From Bartonella krasnovii (lineage in GTDB: Bacteria > Pseudomonadota > Alphaproteobacteria > Rhizobiales > Rhizobiaceae): 64,000 bases of DNA. The stretch covers positions 372,001-436,000 of the forward strand of contig NZ_CP031844.2 of NCBI RefSeq assembly GCF_003606345.3, read 5' to 3'. The translations under genes and the position numbers were made by a program. Positions 34,179-44,712 of this stretch are shown here, piece after piece (positions within the stretch are counted from its first letter, which is position 1; each line of letters opens with the position of its first letter). The notes beneath the pieces are model-generated. The model ran no database searches. It was not told the origin of the DNA and saw only the letters and a program-made list of their open reading frames with translations.

Positions 34179-35690
34179 ATGTTAAAAAAAACTTTCTTTA
34201 AAACATTTGTCGCAGTAAGTTTTTCTGCAGTATTGGAGAGTGCACTGTTTTTTAGTGGATGTACATCAAGCTTATGGACGACAAAGGCTCATGCAAGTTC
34301 TGTATTTACTTCATTAGTGCAACAACAGGGGTTTGCAGATATCGTTGCTCAAGTAAAACCAGCGGTTGTTGCAGTGCAAGTAAAGAGTAATAAAAAGAAA
34401 GAAGATTGGTTCTTTAGCAACTTTTTTAGTGGTCCAGGGATTGATCAATTACCAGATCAGCATCCTTTAAAAAGGCTTTTTAAAGAGTTTTATGATTTTG
34501 ATAAACCTAAAAATAAATTTCCCCATCATTCACAAAGACTCCGTCCTATCGCTTTTGGATCAGGTTTTTTTATTTCGTCTGATGGTTATATTGTGACCAA
34601 TGATCATGTGATTTCTGAAGGTACAAGTTATACTGTTGTTCTTGATGATGGTACAGAATTGAATGCAAAGCTCATCGGGAAGGATCCAAAAACTGACCTT
34701 GCAGTCCTAAAAGTAAATGACAAAAGAAAATTTTCCTATGTTGATTTTGGTGATGATTCAAAGCTTCGCGTTGGTGAGTGGGTTGTTGCTATTGGTAACC
34801 CATTTGGCCTTGGAGGAACTGTGACAGCAGGTATTGTTTCGGCCCGTGGACGAGATATTGGCACCAGTAGTTATGATGATTTTATTCAAATTGATGCGGC
34901 TGTTAATAGAGGAAATTCTGGAGGTCCAACTTTTGATTTGAATGGCAAGGTTGTTGGCGTTAATACGGCGATTTTTTCTCCTTCAGGAGGCAATGTTGGG
35001 ATCGCTTTTGCTATTCCGGCAGGGACAGCGAAACAGGTCGTGCAACAACTTATCGAAAAAGGTTCAGTACAACGTGGTTGGCTTGGAGTTATGATTCAGC
35101 CAGTAACGAAGGAAATTTCTGATTCGATAGGTTTGAAAGAAGCGAAAGGTGCTTTGGTTACTGATCCATTAAAAGGACCAGCAGCAAAGGCTGGTATCAA
35201 GGCAGGCGATGTCATTATTTCAGTGAATAATGAAAAAATTAATGATTCTCGTGACTTGGCAAAGCGTATTGCAAATATGAGTCCGGAAGAAACCGTAGCT
35301 TTAGAGATTTTTAGGTCTGGTAAGGAGGAAAAGATCAAAGTTAAACTTGCTGCAATGCCTGAAGATGAAGGTAAGAAAGAAGGTTCAAAATATTTAAATG
35401 AACGTGGTGATTCAGATGAGACATTGGAAGATTATGGGTTAATTGTTGCTCCTTCTGAGGATGGTTTAGGATTGGTTGTAACGGATGTGGATTCGGATTC
35501 AGATGCTGCTGATAAGGGAATCCGTCCAGGTGATATTATTGTGACAGTGAATAATAAATCTGTTAAAAAGACCTCTGATATTACCGATACAATCAAGAAT
35601 GCCCAAAAGTTAGGGCGAAAAGCTATTCTCCTACAAGTGCGAACAAATGATCAAAACCGTTTTGTTGCTCTTCCAATTTTCAAAAAATAG
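34179..35690 (+). CDS. degP: DegP/HtrA-type periplasmic serine protease (Do family)
   Basis: The protein has 503 residues. A signal region ends near KAHASS. It contains FSGC, which only loosely fits a lipobox because Phe is at -3, so ordinary cleavage is more likely. The protease domain shows the triad: His in VTNDHVIS, Asp in KTDLAVLKV and Ser in RGNSGGPTF. Two PDZ domains follow (about 290-375 and 405-500). It degrades or refolds damaged envelope proteins. Its position after ccmH and before a two-component pair is conserved in Brucella and rhizobia. A hairpin follows the stop. Confidence 0.95.
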   Translation: MLKKTFFKTFVAVSFSAVLESALFFSGCTSSLWTTKAHASSVFTSLVQQQGFADIVAQVKPAVVAVQVKSNKKKEDWFFSNFFSGPGIDQLPDQHPLKRLFKEFYDFDKPKNKFPHHSQRLRPIAFGSGFFISSDGYIVTNDHVISEGTSYTVVLDDGTELNAKLIGKDPKTDLAVLKVNDKRKFSYVDFGDDSKLRVGEWVVAIGNPFGLGGTVTAGIVSARGRDIGTSSYDDFIQIDAAVNRGNSGGPTFDLNGKVVGVNTAIFSPSGGNVGIAFAIPAGTAKQVVQQLIEKGSVQRGWLGVMIQPVTKEISDSIGLKEAKGALVTDPLKGPAAKAGIKAGDVIISVNNEKINDSRDLAKRIANMSPEETVALEIFRSGKEEKIKVKLAAMPEDEGKKEGSKYLNERGDSDETLEDYGLIVAPSEDGLGLVVTDVDSDSDAADKGIRPGDIIVTVNNKSVKKTSDITDTIKNAQKLGRKAILLQVRTNDQNRFVALPIFKK

Positions 35691-35771
35691 CACTTTATTA
35701 TGAGTGGGACAGAGATTTTGTAGATTTCTGTCCTACAATGCAATTTTATAAAAATAACGGAGATGTGTTTT

Positions 35772-36458
35772 ATGAAAATACTCGTTATCGAAGATGATCG
35801 TGAAACAGGACATTATCTCGAAAAAGCTTTTTTGGAGGTAGGACATTCCGTTGATGTTGCCTATGATGGTGATACGGGATATGCTTTAGCTGAAACAGAA
35901 AATTATGATGTTATGGTTGTTGATCGGATGCTTTTGCATCGTGATGGACTTTCTATTATTTCACAATTGCGTGCTAAAGGCAATGAAACACCAGTTCTCA
36001 TCCTTTCGGCTTTAGGGCAAGTCAATGATCGTGTGACGGGATTGCGCGCAGGGGCGGATGATTATTTGACAAAGCCCTATGCTTTTTCTGAACTTCTTGC
36101 GCGTGTTGAAGTATTACAACGGCGTAAGAATCCTAAAGAAGCAGAAACTGTTTATTGCGTAAGCAATCTTGAGCTTGATCGGTTAGCGCATACGGTAAAA
36201 CGGGGTGATAGAAACATTCTATTGCAACCACGAGAGTTTCGTTTACTTGAATATTTAATGCGCTATGCGGGCCAGGTTGTTACACGCACGATGCTTTTGG
36301 AAAATGTTTGGGATTATCATTTTGATCCGCAAACAAATGTCATTGATGTTCATATATCTCGCTTGAGAGCAAAAATTGAAAAAGACTTTGATGTTCCACT
36401 TCTTCATACGGTGCGTGGCGCTGGATATGTGCTGAAAGCACCAGATAACAAAGTATGA
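35772..36458 (+). CDS. OmpR-family response regulator
   Basis: The protein has 228 residues. The receiver domain has Glu-Asp-Asp near residue 7, Asp in VMVVDRMLLHRDG (about 51) and Lys in DDYLTKPYAFSELLARVEVL. The C-terminal winged helix has LQPREFRLLEYLM, NVIDVHISRLRAKIE and HTVRGAGYVL. It overlaps the following kinase gene by four bases. ATG 35772 is the family start; TTG or GTG codons just upstream add nothing. Its place behind degP suggests an envelope-stress circuit, but the regulon is not shown here. Confidence 0.9.
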   Translation: MKILVIEDDRETGHYLEKAFLEVGHSVDVAYDGDTGYALAETENYDVMVVDRMLLHRDGLSIISQLRAKGNETPVLILSALGQVNDRVTGLRAGADDYLTKPYAFSELLARVEVLQRRKNPKEAETVYCVSNLELDRLAHTVKRGDRNILLQPREFRLLEYLMRYAGQVVTRTMLLENVWDYHFDPQTNVIDVHISRLRAKIEKDFDVPLLHTVRGAGYVLKAPDNKV

Positions 36459-37837
36459 ATCGTTTAATGAATATAATGCGCACGACTGCGCTAAGGCTTT
36501 CAGCACTTTACATTTTATTGTTTGGATTGGTGGCAACAGGCCTTTCTATTTATATGACAGCATTTTCTGCTTCGCTGTTAAAACAGCAGACTGAACAGGC
36601 TTTACATGAAGAATTAAAATATATTGAAAATGCTTATAATTATGGAGGGCTCTCTTTATTAATGCGCACGATAGATTATCGCTCAAGACAACCAGGGGCA
36701 TTTCTTTATCTTGTTACGGATCCTATGGGTCGTATTTTAGCAGGTAATGTAGCACGTATTGAATTAGGTCTTTTGAAACAGGATGGTTTTATTTCTACCT
36801 CCTTTTTGTATTCCCGTTTTGGAGAACATGGCAAAACAAGTGAACATCGCGCTTTGGCGGTTGTTTTTGATTTGCCTAATGCTATGAAGATCCTTATAGG
36901 ACGTGATTTGGATGAGCCCGAACGTTTTGCAGCAGTTATTCGTAAGGCCGTAATCATTGCACTTGCTGCAATGGTGGGAGGCGCATTACTTATATGGTTT
37001 TTTGTTGGCAGAAGAGCTTTACAAAGGATTGATCAGGTCACGGCAGCATCACGGCGCTTGATGGATGGTGATTTCAGTGGGCGTTTACCGGTTTCTGGGG
37101 TAGGAGATGAGTTTGATCGATTATCAACGAATCTTAATGTTATGTTAGACCGCATCGAAGAGTTAAATATTGGTTTACGCCAAGTATCGGATAATATTGC
37201 TCATGATTTGAAAACACCGTTAACACGTCTTAGAAATCGTGCTGAAGAGGCACTTTCGGGAAATAAGACAAAGCTTGAATATCGTCAGGTCCTTGAGAGT
37301 GTTATTGCTGAATCAGATCAACTTATTCGTACGTTTAATGCGATTTTAATGATTTCACGCATTGAAGCGAGCAGTGCAATTGAGCATCTTGAGATGATGA
37401 ATATGAAACTGATCCTTGAAGATGCTGTTGAGCTTTACGAACCTTTTGCTGAAGAGTCAGGTGTTTTACTTCAGTTAGGAGATATTTTTGATAAAGAGCT
37501 TAAATTGAATCGTGAGCTTGTTGCGCAAACAATTTTTAATCTTATCGATAATGCGATTAAATATGCATCTAAAGATGGAGGAAAAGCGAAGGTTTGCTTA
37601 TCAATGGAATATCGTGATGAACATTTATTAGTTGTTGTAAGCGATAATGGTCCAGGAATAGCAGAGGACAAACGTGAAAAAGTAACAGAACGATTTGTTC
37701 GCCTTGAAGAAAGCCGTACACAACCTGGTTTTGGGATTGGCTTAAGTATAGCAAAAGCAGTTATGAAGCTGCACGGAGGTGAATTATTACTTGAAAATGC
37801 AAATCCAGGACTTAGAGCTGTTTTGTTATTTCCTTAA
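36455..37837 (+). CDS. Sensor histidine kinase, partner of the preceding regulator
   Basis: The protein has 460 residues. Transmembrane segments lie at about 12-35 and 166-186, with a periplasmic sensor region between them. HAMP (about 190-240) and the H-box DNIAHDLKTPLTRLRNRAEE (His about 252) follow. The N-box is LIDNAIKYA and the glycine boxes are SDNGPGI and GFGIGLSIAKAV. All kinase motifs are intact. Translational coupling to the regulator gene marks it as the cognate kinase. The signal is unknown. Confidence 0.92.
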   Translation: MNRLMNIMRTTALRLSALYILLFGLVATGLSIYMTAFSASLLKQQTEQALHEELKYIENAYNYGGLSLLMRTIDYRSRQPGAFLYLVTDPMGRILAGNVARIELGLLKQDGFISTSFLYSRFGEHGKTSEHRALAVVFDLPNAMKILIGRDLDEPERFAAVIRKAVIIALAAMVGGALLIWFFVGRRALQRIDQVTAASRRLMDGDFSGRLPVSGVGDEFDRLSTNLNVMLDRIEELNIGLRQVSDNIAHDLKTPLTRLRNRAEEALSGNKTKLEYRQVLESVIAESDQLIRTFNAILMISRIEASSAIEHLEMMNMKLILEDAVELYEPFAEESGVLLQLGDIFDKELKLNRELVAQTIFNLIDNAIKYASKDGGKAKVCLSMEYRDEHLLVVVSDNGPGIAEDKREKVTERFVRLEESRTQPGFGIGLSIAKAVMKLHGGELLLENANPGLRAVLLFP

Positions 37838-37905
37838 AGATACTTTTTCTTTTTTCATACGGAACAACTATTTTAAAAGTGTAATGCAATAGAAAGGAAG
37901 GCAAA

Positions 37906-40851
37906 ATGCTTTTCAAGGGAGATCAGACAAAACAAGCTTTTTTAAAAACACAGCTTCTCCCTTTGTGCCCTCTCAATGAAAGTGGTTCCCAATGGTTAAA
38001 AGACATGGAAGAACAAGCAAGGAAAGAAGGTTTAGAACTGCTTGTTTCTCTCATTTCAGAGAATGGAATGCAGATTGATTTTATCCGTTCAGTTATGACT
38101 TTATCTCCCTTTTTGCGTGAGGTTTTAATTGCCAACCCATCATATCTTAGTCCTTTATTGCATGTTGATATAGAAACAAGGATAAGCGAAATTATCGATG
38201 ATATTACGGTTATTGATAAGGATAAATCTATCAATGAAGCTTCATTAATGGCTGCTTTAAGGCGCAAAAAACGAGAGGTGCATGTTCTTATTGCTTTAGC
38301 TGATTTGAGTGGTGTTTTTACTTACGAAGTTTCATGTACTTGGTTGACACGTTTGGGTGAAGCAGCATTAGGTGTAGCATTGCGCTTTCTCTTAAGAGAA
38401 GCGCATGATCATGGTAAGATTACTTTGCTAAGCCGCGAGAATCCAGAAAAAGACTGTGGTTTAATCATTTTAGGGATGGGAAAATTAGGAGCAGGAGAAC
38501 TTAATTATTCTTCTGATATTGATCTTATTGTTTTCATTGATGAAACGTCCCCTCATATTGGTAATCTTTCTGAAAGTGTCGACGTATTTTCTAAAATGGT
38601 ACGCCGATTAATCCGTATCATTCAAGAGCGCACTGTGGAAGGATATGTTTTTCGTCTTGATTTTCGTCTTCGTCCGGACCCAGGGTCAACACCTTTGGCC
38701 TTACCAGTAAGGACTGCTTTGCGTTATTACGAAGGGCGTGGACAAAATTGGGAACGAGCCGCTATGATCAAAGCACGTCCAGTTGCTGGCGATAAGAGAG
38801 CAGGTTTTAACTTTCTTAAAGAGCTTTTTCCCTATGTGTGGCGCAAATATTTAGACTATGCTGCGATTGCTGATATTCATTCGATCAAACGTCAAATTCA
38901 TGCGCATAAAAGTTACGGTCAAATTGCCGCTTATGGCCATAATATAAAGTTAGGTCGTGGTGGTATTCGCGAAATTGAGTTTTTTGTTCAGACACAACAA
39001 CTTATTGCTGGTGGACGTTTTCCTCAATTACGTGGGCGTCAGACAGTTGCAATGTTAGCAGAACTCCACACGCTTGGTTGGATCAGTGAGAAAACGCGAG
39101 ATAGTCTTATAAAAAGTTATGCTTTTCTAAGAAATGTAGAACATCGTATTCAGATGCTTGCGGATGAACAAACGCATCTTCTTCCAAATGATATTTCTCA
39201 ATTCACAAGTGTTGCTTATTTAATGGGCTATCACGACAGGAGCAGTTTTATCCGTGATTTATTAAAAATACTTCAGGTTGTGGAAAAACACTATGCAGCA
39301 CTGTTTGAGAATGAACAAGAACTCGGTTTAGAAACTGGCAATTTAGTTTTTACAGGAGAAGGAGATGATCCGGAGACATTAATAACATTAAGCCGTTTAG
39401 GTTTTGAAAGAGCGAGTGATATTTGTCGCATTATGCGCACCCTCCATTGTGGTCGTTATAAAGCAACGCAATCCGCTGAAGCACGCGAGAGATTAACAGA
39501 ATTAACACCGGCTCTTTTGAAAGCTTTTGGTGCAACAAAACGAGCTGATGAGGCAATGTTGCGTTTTGATAGTTTTTTACAGGGCTTACCCTCAGGAATT
39601 CAGCTTTTTAGTCTTTTGCAGTCTAATCCCTCCCTTTTAGATATGCTTGTCCTGATCATGGGAGCTGCGCCACGTCTTGGGGAAATTATTACACGCAGAT
39701 CTCATGTTTTTGATGGAATGTTAGACCCAAATATTCTTTCAGAATTACCAACAAAAGCCTATTTAGAAAAACGGCTTGAATATTTTCTTGAAGATGTCTC
39801 CTCTTATGAGGAAATTCTGGACCATTTAAGAATTTTTGCCGATGAGCAACGTTTTTTAATTGGGATTCGAATTTTGAATGGTACAATTACAGGAGAAAGA
39901 GCCGGTTTTGCTTTTACTGCACTTGCTGATCTTATGATTACAAAAACATTTGCTACCGTTCAAGAAGAGTTTTCTCGTCTTCATGGCTGTATTAAAGGGG
40001 GACGTGTTGGCATATTGGGAATGGGAAAGCTTGGAAGTCGTGAATTAACTGCAGGTTCCGATATTGATATCATGTTGCTTTATGAACACGATGAAGGTGC
40101 AGAAATATCTGATGGAGAAAAGCCTCTTTACATTTCTCAATATTATACGCGTTTAGCACAACGTTTCGTTTCTGCTTTATCCACACTGACAAGCCAAGGT
40201 ATTCTTTATGCCGTTGATTTAAGATTACGGCCCTTAGGTAATAAAGGACCTGTTGCTGTTTCTTTTCCATTTTTTAAAAAATATTATCGTCAAGAAGCAT
40301 GGATATGGGAATATCTTGCTTTAACAAGGGCGCGGGGCATTACAGGAGATCCTGATTTTTTACAAAAGCTAGAAAATGAAGTGTGTACAATTATTGCTAT
40401 TTCTCGTGATAAGAATGAAGTTGCAAAAGAAGTATATGAAATGCGCTCTTTAATTGCAAAAGAAAAGCCGCCAAAAAATCAATGGGATTTTAAAACGATG
40501 TCTGGTGGTATTATGGATTTGGAGTTTATTGCACAATTTGCTCTTATTACGCATGTCATTGAGTTTCAAATTGGAGCGACGACAGCAGATATTTTAGATC
40601 ACTTACCAAACAGTTTTCTTAATCAGTCATGTATTGCTGATTTACATTATGCCTATCGTCTCTATACAAATTTGAGTCAAATTATACGGCTTTGCTTAAA
40701 TGATCCCCTTGATCCCAATGATATGCCATCTGGATTAAGTGATCTTTTGTTAAATAGTGTTGGGGAACCAGATTTGCTTCGTGTTGAAAAATTAATTGCA
40801 GAAACTGGGCAATTGGTCTGTTCAATTTTTACAAAAATTATAAAATATTAA
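37906..40851 (+). CDS. glnE: Glutamine synthetase adenylyltransferase / deadenylase GlnE
   Basis: The protein has 981 residues, full length for the bifunctional enzyme. Two nucleotidyltransferase domains each carry the GMGKLG...SDID motif: GAGELNYSSDIDLIVF in the N-terminal half (about 195-210) and SRELTAGSDIDIMLLY in the C-terminal half (about 710-725). Each is followed by a helical domain; the GIREIEFFVQ and GIMDLEFIAQF segments match. It adds or removes AMP on glutamine synthetase in response to PII and glutamine. GAAAGGAAGG precedes the ATG. Confidence 0.97.
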   Translation: MLFKGDQTKQAFLKTQLLPLCPLNESGSQWLKDMEEQARKEGLELLVSLISENGMQIDFIRSVMTLSPFLREVLIANPSYLSPLLHVDIETRISEIIDDITVIDKDKSINEASLMAALRRKKREVHVLIALADLSGVFTYEVSCTWLTRLGEAALGVALRFLLREAHDHGKITLLSRENPEKDCGLIILGMGKLGAGELNYSSDIDLIVFIDETSPHIGNLSESVDVFSKMVRRLIRIIQERTVEGYVFRLDFRLRPDPGSTPLALPVRTALRYYEGRGQNWERAAMIKARPVAGDKRAGFNFLKELFPYVWRKYLDYAAIADIHSIKRQIHAHKSYGQIAAYGHNIKLGRGGIREIEFFVQTQQLIAGGRFPQLRGRQTVAMLAELHTLGWISEKTRDSLIKSYAFLRNVEHRIQMLADEQTHLLPNDISQFTSVAYLMGYHDRSSFIRDLLKILQVVEKHYAALFENEQELGLETGNLVFTGEGDDPETLITLSRLGFERASDICRIMRTLHCGRYKATQSAEARERLTELTPALLKAFGATKRADEAMLRFDSFLQGLPSGIQLFSLLQSNPSLLDMLVLIMGAAPRLGEIITRRSHVFDGMLDPNILSELPTKAYLEKRLEYFLEDVSSYEEILDHLRIFADEQRFLIGIRILNGTITGERAGFAFTALADLMITKTFATVQEEFSRLHGCIKGGRVGILGMGKLGSRELTAGSDIDIMLLYEHDEGAEISDGEKPLYISQYYTRLAQRFVSALSTLTSQGILYAVDLRLRPLGNKGPVAVSFPFFKKYYRQEAWIWEYLALTRARGITGDPDFLQKLENEVCTIIAISRDKNEVAKEVYEMRSLIAKEKPPKNQWDFKTMSGGIMDLEFIAQFALITHVIEFQIGATTADILDHLPNSFLNQSCIADLHYAYRLYTNLSQIIRLCLNDPLDPNDMPSGLSDLLLNSVGEPDLLRVEKLIAETGQLVCSIFTKIIKY

Positions 40852-41624
40852 ATATCTTTTATAATGGTTTTATAAAAATATTTAATGTAATTTTAAGATA
40901 AAGCCTAAACAGATATTATAGAATAATAAAAAGTGTTCATTCCATTTTTATATATTAATTGTGATATTTCATTATACGTTTTGAGAGCTTTATAGAGTGA
41001 ATATTTTTCTCTATTCATTTTTCAAGTGTAATGAAAGAATTTTTCTGTTAAATGAGCTTATTCTAGGCATTATTCTTCATATAATAATCAATGGAATGAC
41101 GATTTTTAGTAAATAATACTCTTTATAAGCCTTAGTTTATGGGTATGAAAGAAGCATATGGCTGCATTTATAAAAGCAGCAGTTTATCAGATACATTTAT
41201 GAATTGAGAGGTCTTCAACACAAGAAGATGTGCAAGAGTGTTTTGTCACACAGATTTAGATAAAATCTTATAAAGGTTATGACTATATATGACTTCTTAT
41301 AACACGAATATCACGAAAATATTTAAGTAAATAAGACAAAAAACTTTATTTATTATCTCTCTTATTCTTTAAAAAATTAATGTTATAATTCTGGATAATA
41401 ATGGAAAATATGAATCTATAAAAGACAATAGAGATTAAATAACTAAAGAAAAACATAAAGATTATTTAATAATTTTTACAATATTATTTATTAAAAAATA
41501 ACTTAATATTTAAATATAAAATTTAATTTTTATAACTGTGGTATTTTTGCTATAGATTTTTTGCAAAAAATGTGAAACGATTTACTATTATTTACTTATC
41601 ACATTAGCTTTTAGGGGAGCAATT
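40852..41624. other. AT-rich gap upstream of the hemin-binding porin
   Basis: About 770 bases with no frame worth calling. The stretch nearest the porin start (41560-41620) must include its promoter. Hemin- and iron-responsive control is known for this family in Bartonella, but I cannot pick out a motif with confidence. Confidence 0.5.
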
Positions 41625-42455
41625 ATGATTACAAAGTATTTAATTTCAATATCTATCTTTTCTTTAATGTCAATTTCTGTATTACAGGCAGCGGATGTTA
41701 CGATACCAGAACAACCGGTACCTATTATTACAGCTCCGCAGTTTTCTTGGACGGGTTTTTATCTTGGAGGTCAAATTGGTAATTTTTCAAGTAAAATTAA
41801 AGCAAGTTATTTAAAAGATGAGGATGCAGGACAATGGTCTTCAGTTAGAAAGGAAGATTTACCTAAACTTTCCGGTTTTATCGGTGGCATTTATGCAGGT
41901 TACAATATTGGTATCAACAATGGTTTTATTATAGGTATAGATACAGATCTCATGTGGGTTAATAAAAAAGATACAAAGGATCACAATTTGCTACAAGAAG
42001 GTCACATCGAAGAAGCATCATCAAAATCAAAAATTGTAACAGTAGGTACTAGTGGTGATGATGAAGATCATTCGGCATCCTTTGATGAAGTGGTGTATCA
42101 CACTTTAAAACAAAAATGGGCTGGCGCTACACGGGTAAGATTTGGTTTTTCTTTTGATCGTTTGATGCCTTATGTGGCCGGTGGTGTTGCTTATACACAG
42201 CTTAACAACATCATCTCTAACAAATCTAATACGGAAAAGAAAGCGGGTGATCTTGCTAAGTGGGTGTATGATGAAAAAAAGACCATGATTGGTTATACTC
42301 TTGGGGGAGGGGTTGATTTTGCAATGACTGATAATATTCTTTTGCGTGCAGAATATCGTTATTCAGATTTTGGTAAGAAAAAATTTGTGAAAGATAACGT
42401 TGAAATGGGCTACAAGACAAACGACTTCCGTGTAGGTGTCGCTTATAAATTTTAA
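41625..42455 (+). CDS. hbp: Hemin-binding outer membrane porin, Pap31/Omp31 (Hbp) family
   Basis: The protein has 276 residues. The signal peptide ends near VLQA-ADV. The mature protein begins with a Pro-rich stretch and the family hallmark FSWTGFYLGGQIG. Alternating beta strands follow (FIIGIDTDLMW, GATRVRFGFSF, YTLGGGVDFAM, LLRAEYRYSDFG), ending in Phe (VGVAYKF), as needed for barrel insertion. Bartonella carries several Hbp paralogues that bind hemin and fibronectin; which one this is cannot be told by eye. The gene is monocistronic, with a strong terminator behind it. Confidence 0.93.
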   Translation: MITKYLISISIFSLMSISVLQAADVTIPEQPVPIITAPQFSWTGFYLGGQIGNFSSKIKASYLKDEDAGQWSSVRKEDLPKLSGFIGGIYAGYNIGINNGFIIGIDTDLMWVNKKDTKDHNLLQEGHIEEASSKSKIVTVGTSGDDEDHSASFDEVVYHTLKQKWAGATRVRFGFSFDRLMPYVAGGVAYTQLNNIISNKSNTEKKAGDLAKWVYDEKKTMIGYTLGGGVDFAMTDNILLRAEYRYSDFGKKKFVKDNVEMGYKTNDFRVGVAYKF

Positions 42456-42478
42456 TTTTTTGCAAAATTAAACAATTT

Positions 42479-42506
42479 AAAAGCCTCATTTTAAAATGAG
42501 GCTTTT
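42479..42506 (+). terminator. Rho-independent terminator of the porin gene
   Basis: The perfectly self-complementary AAAAGCCTCATTTT-AAAATGAGGCTTTT lies 24 bases after the porin stop and continues into ATTTTTC. It is a strong intrinsic terminator, potentially bidirectional. Confidence 0.85.
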
Positions 42507-42599
42507 ATTTTTCGAATAGGTACTGGTAAATACTCCTTTACTGAGGAGAGATACTATTTTATTTAGACAATAGTTTGATTTATAAATATAATTTTTACT

Positions 42600-42720
42600 A
42601 TTTCATATGGAATAAGAGTTCAGAGTATCGTAGAGTTTTCTCATTTAAACCCTATTCTATTTTACGGTGAATCAATCAAAATCATTTGTTTGTATGTTAT
42701 AGGTTGGAAAAGGCTGTGCG
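42600..42720 (+). repeat. Dispersed intergenic repeat, copy 1
   Basis: Shares with the copy at 53742-53850 the order CATATG, TATCGTA, a TTT(A/C)AAACC-TATT block and an ATC..TCAAAAT-ATTT block at similar spacing, about 60-65 percent alike by eye. Confidence 0.45.
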
Positions 42721-43254
42721 TATAAAAGCATTAAGGAAAGAATAAAAATACTTTTATGAACTGTCTCAAGCGCTAAAGATTGTCCCAACATTGGAGGCAA
42801 AGTGTATAATGGTAGCGAGTTCCTTCTTTATAAACGCAAAAATATGAGGCTTAATGGGACTTTACCATTAAACCATTCATAGGAGCTGTTGCGAAAGGGC
42901 TTGAGTAGCAAAGATGCTTCTTTAAAATAAGCGCGGATAGGCAATCCAATGACATTCTATCGTATTTTAAAGACCTCTCATACAATTGAGTTTTCCATTT
43001 TAGGTTATCATAAAATATTTTATTTAATAAAAAAAATTGCATAAAATAACACCCAAAAGATAACTCTATTATCGGAGAGGTTATGCTTTATTATAGATAA
43101 TAATAAAGAGCATTATAAAGTAATTTATAGGAAAAAATAGATAGAAAATTAGGCATTTATCGAGACATAAAAAACATAATTTTCTATGTCTATTATTGAA
43201 ATAAGAGCTATTATTTTTATAAACTTTTCAAATATTCTATAATAACTACCGCGT

Positions 43255-43335
43255 ATAATAATAGGGGAATATTTCAAATCTATTGACCATAAATCAATCA
43301 ATATCATTTTTTATCAATTACAAGGGGGATGGATT
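43255..43335 (+). repeat. Dispersed intergenic repeat, copy 2 (partial)
   Basis: ATTTCAAATCTATT, then ATCAATCAATATCATTT, then a TTATCAATTACAAGGGGG stretch match the middle and right part of the copy at 53742-53850. Confidence 0.4.
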
Positions 43336-43821
43336 ATTGAAATTATACGTTTTAGTTATTATTGAGCTTTTTATCGTCATTAATATTTAGGTATAAAAGC
43401 TAAATGTGCTCTCTATATTCTAAAAAATATCATGATTATAGGGCCATCAAGATTTTTCCTATGAGATGCTTTAGAGAGAGTGTGAAGTGGTGTATAAAGC
43501 AAGACTTGTAGCACTTTGTGAGATAAATTACAGGGGCAATCGATTGCTGAAATCCGAACGAAAAGAATCTAGATTATTTATAGATCAGATAGGGGAGAAG
43601 TCTTCATCCTTAAGAATGGGAAGGAAGTAAACCAATGATTTATAAAGTTAGTCACGTAAGTGGGGTTAGGTAATGAGCCCTCTGAAAAAAATTGATTTGT
43701 CAACAAAGAAGATGAAACTTTGTCTTGTTAAGAGGAGGAGGACAGTAAAATTATGATTTATGAAAGGGGTATGAAGTAAAAATATTTTTGTTTTTTGTTG
43801 TTTCGACAACTTTGGAAATGT

Positions 43822-44712
43822 TTAAAGATTAATTGTTTCAGTACAGGAGATCTCGTTTTGGGGATTGATAATGCTATAACGTTGTAACTGGCAGTGCCAT
43901 TGATTTTGTAAGTGTTCAATGGAAAATAAGTTAAAGCCTGCGGGTGGTTTTTTATCACCAAAAGCTTGAGATGCGGAAGGAACACCAACAATAGGAATCT
44001 TTTTAATTGGTCCTTCAATCCACTTCAATGTGGGTAAATGAGTATGCCCGTGAAGAATAAGTTCGCAACCGTGGTGTTTGATAATCTCTAGAAAACGTTT
44101 TGTATCTCGTAGTTTTTTATGCCAAGACGTTGCCTTAGGAAAAGGGGGATGGTGGATCATGACAACACGAAAAAGGTTGCGCTGTGCTGCTTCTTTTAAA
44201 AAGTACGGCAACGTTTGCGCTTGCATTTTACCAAAATAACCAGAAGCTTGAAAAGGAGGGGTTGCAATGGCTGAAGAAGCAGCTATGATAGCGACATCTT
44301 CGCGAATACGCATATAAGGAAAAGGAGAGGCACTTTTTTGCGGAACGTCTCCGGTGATCCAAGGTTTAAAGAGCGTACATGCTTTTTGGAGGGCACCGCG
44401 GACATAGGCATCATGATTTCCAAAGGTCAAAGAAATATCTTGAGGTTGTCCTAAGGTCAGGAGCCAACGATGCGCTTGTTCAAATTCCTTATCAAGAGCA
44501 AGATTCACAAGATCACCAGAGATCACAAGATGATCAGGTTTTGTTTTATTCAAAGCATCTATTAAAGTTTCGAGGACATTTGTTGCCATTTGACTCTTAC
44601 GTTTTTTTTGCCAATTTAAGTAACCGGTAAGACGCTTTCCAGAAAGTTCAAAAAGGGAAGGTTTGGGGAGAGGAGAAAGATGTATATCCGATATATGGGC
44701 AAGATAAAACAT
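43822..44712 (-). CDS. Calcineurin-like metallophosphoesterase
   Basis: The protein has 296 residues with the full set of metal-binding motifs: DIHLSP (about 9), GDLVN (about 67), GNHDAY (about 97), the His pair in VMIHHPPFPK (about 190) and GHTH (about 230). These place it in the class III cyclic nucleotide phosphodiesterase/3',5'-phosphoesterase superfamily. The substrate is unknown. No signal peptide is seen, so it is probably cytoplasmic. It stands alone between two long gaps. Confidence 0.92.
   Translation of the reverse strand: MFYLAHISDIHLSPLPKPSLFELSGKRLTGYLNWQKKRKSQMATNVLETLIDALNKTKPDHLVISGDLVNLALDKEFEQAHRWLLTLGQPQDISLTFGNHDAYVRGALQKACTLFKPWITGDVPQKSASPFPYMRIREDVAIIAASSAIATPPFQASGYFGKMQAQTLPYFLKEAAQRNLFRVVMIHHPPFPKATSWHKKLRDTKRFLEIIKHHGCELILHGHTHLPTLKWIEGPIKKIPIVGVPSASQAFGDKKPPAGFNLFSIEHLQNQWHCQLQRYSIINPQNEISCTETINL

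Larger units (their letters stand above)
42507..43821. other. Long gap with repeats and possible gene relics
   Basis: About 1.3 kb. Two copies of a dispersed degenerate repeat lie here (42600-42720 and 43255-43335). Interrupted plus frames such as NPMTFYRILKTSHT (near 42955) and ARLVALCEINYRGNRLLKSE (near 43500) may be relics. I cannot name their families. Confidence 0.4.

Noticed and set aside
34179..34320. DegP as a lipoprotein
   Set aside because: The Cys follows FSG, with Phe at -3 unlike a normal lipobox, and a good signal peptidase I site (AHA-SS) lies after it.
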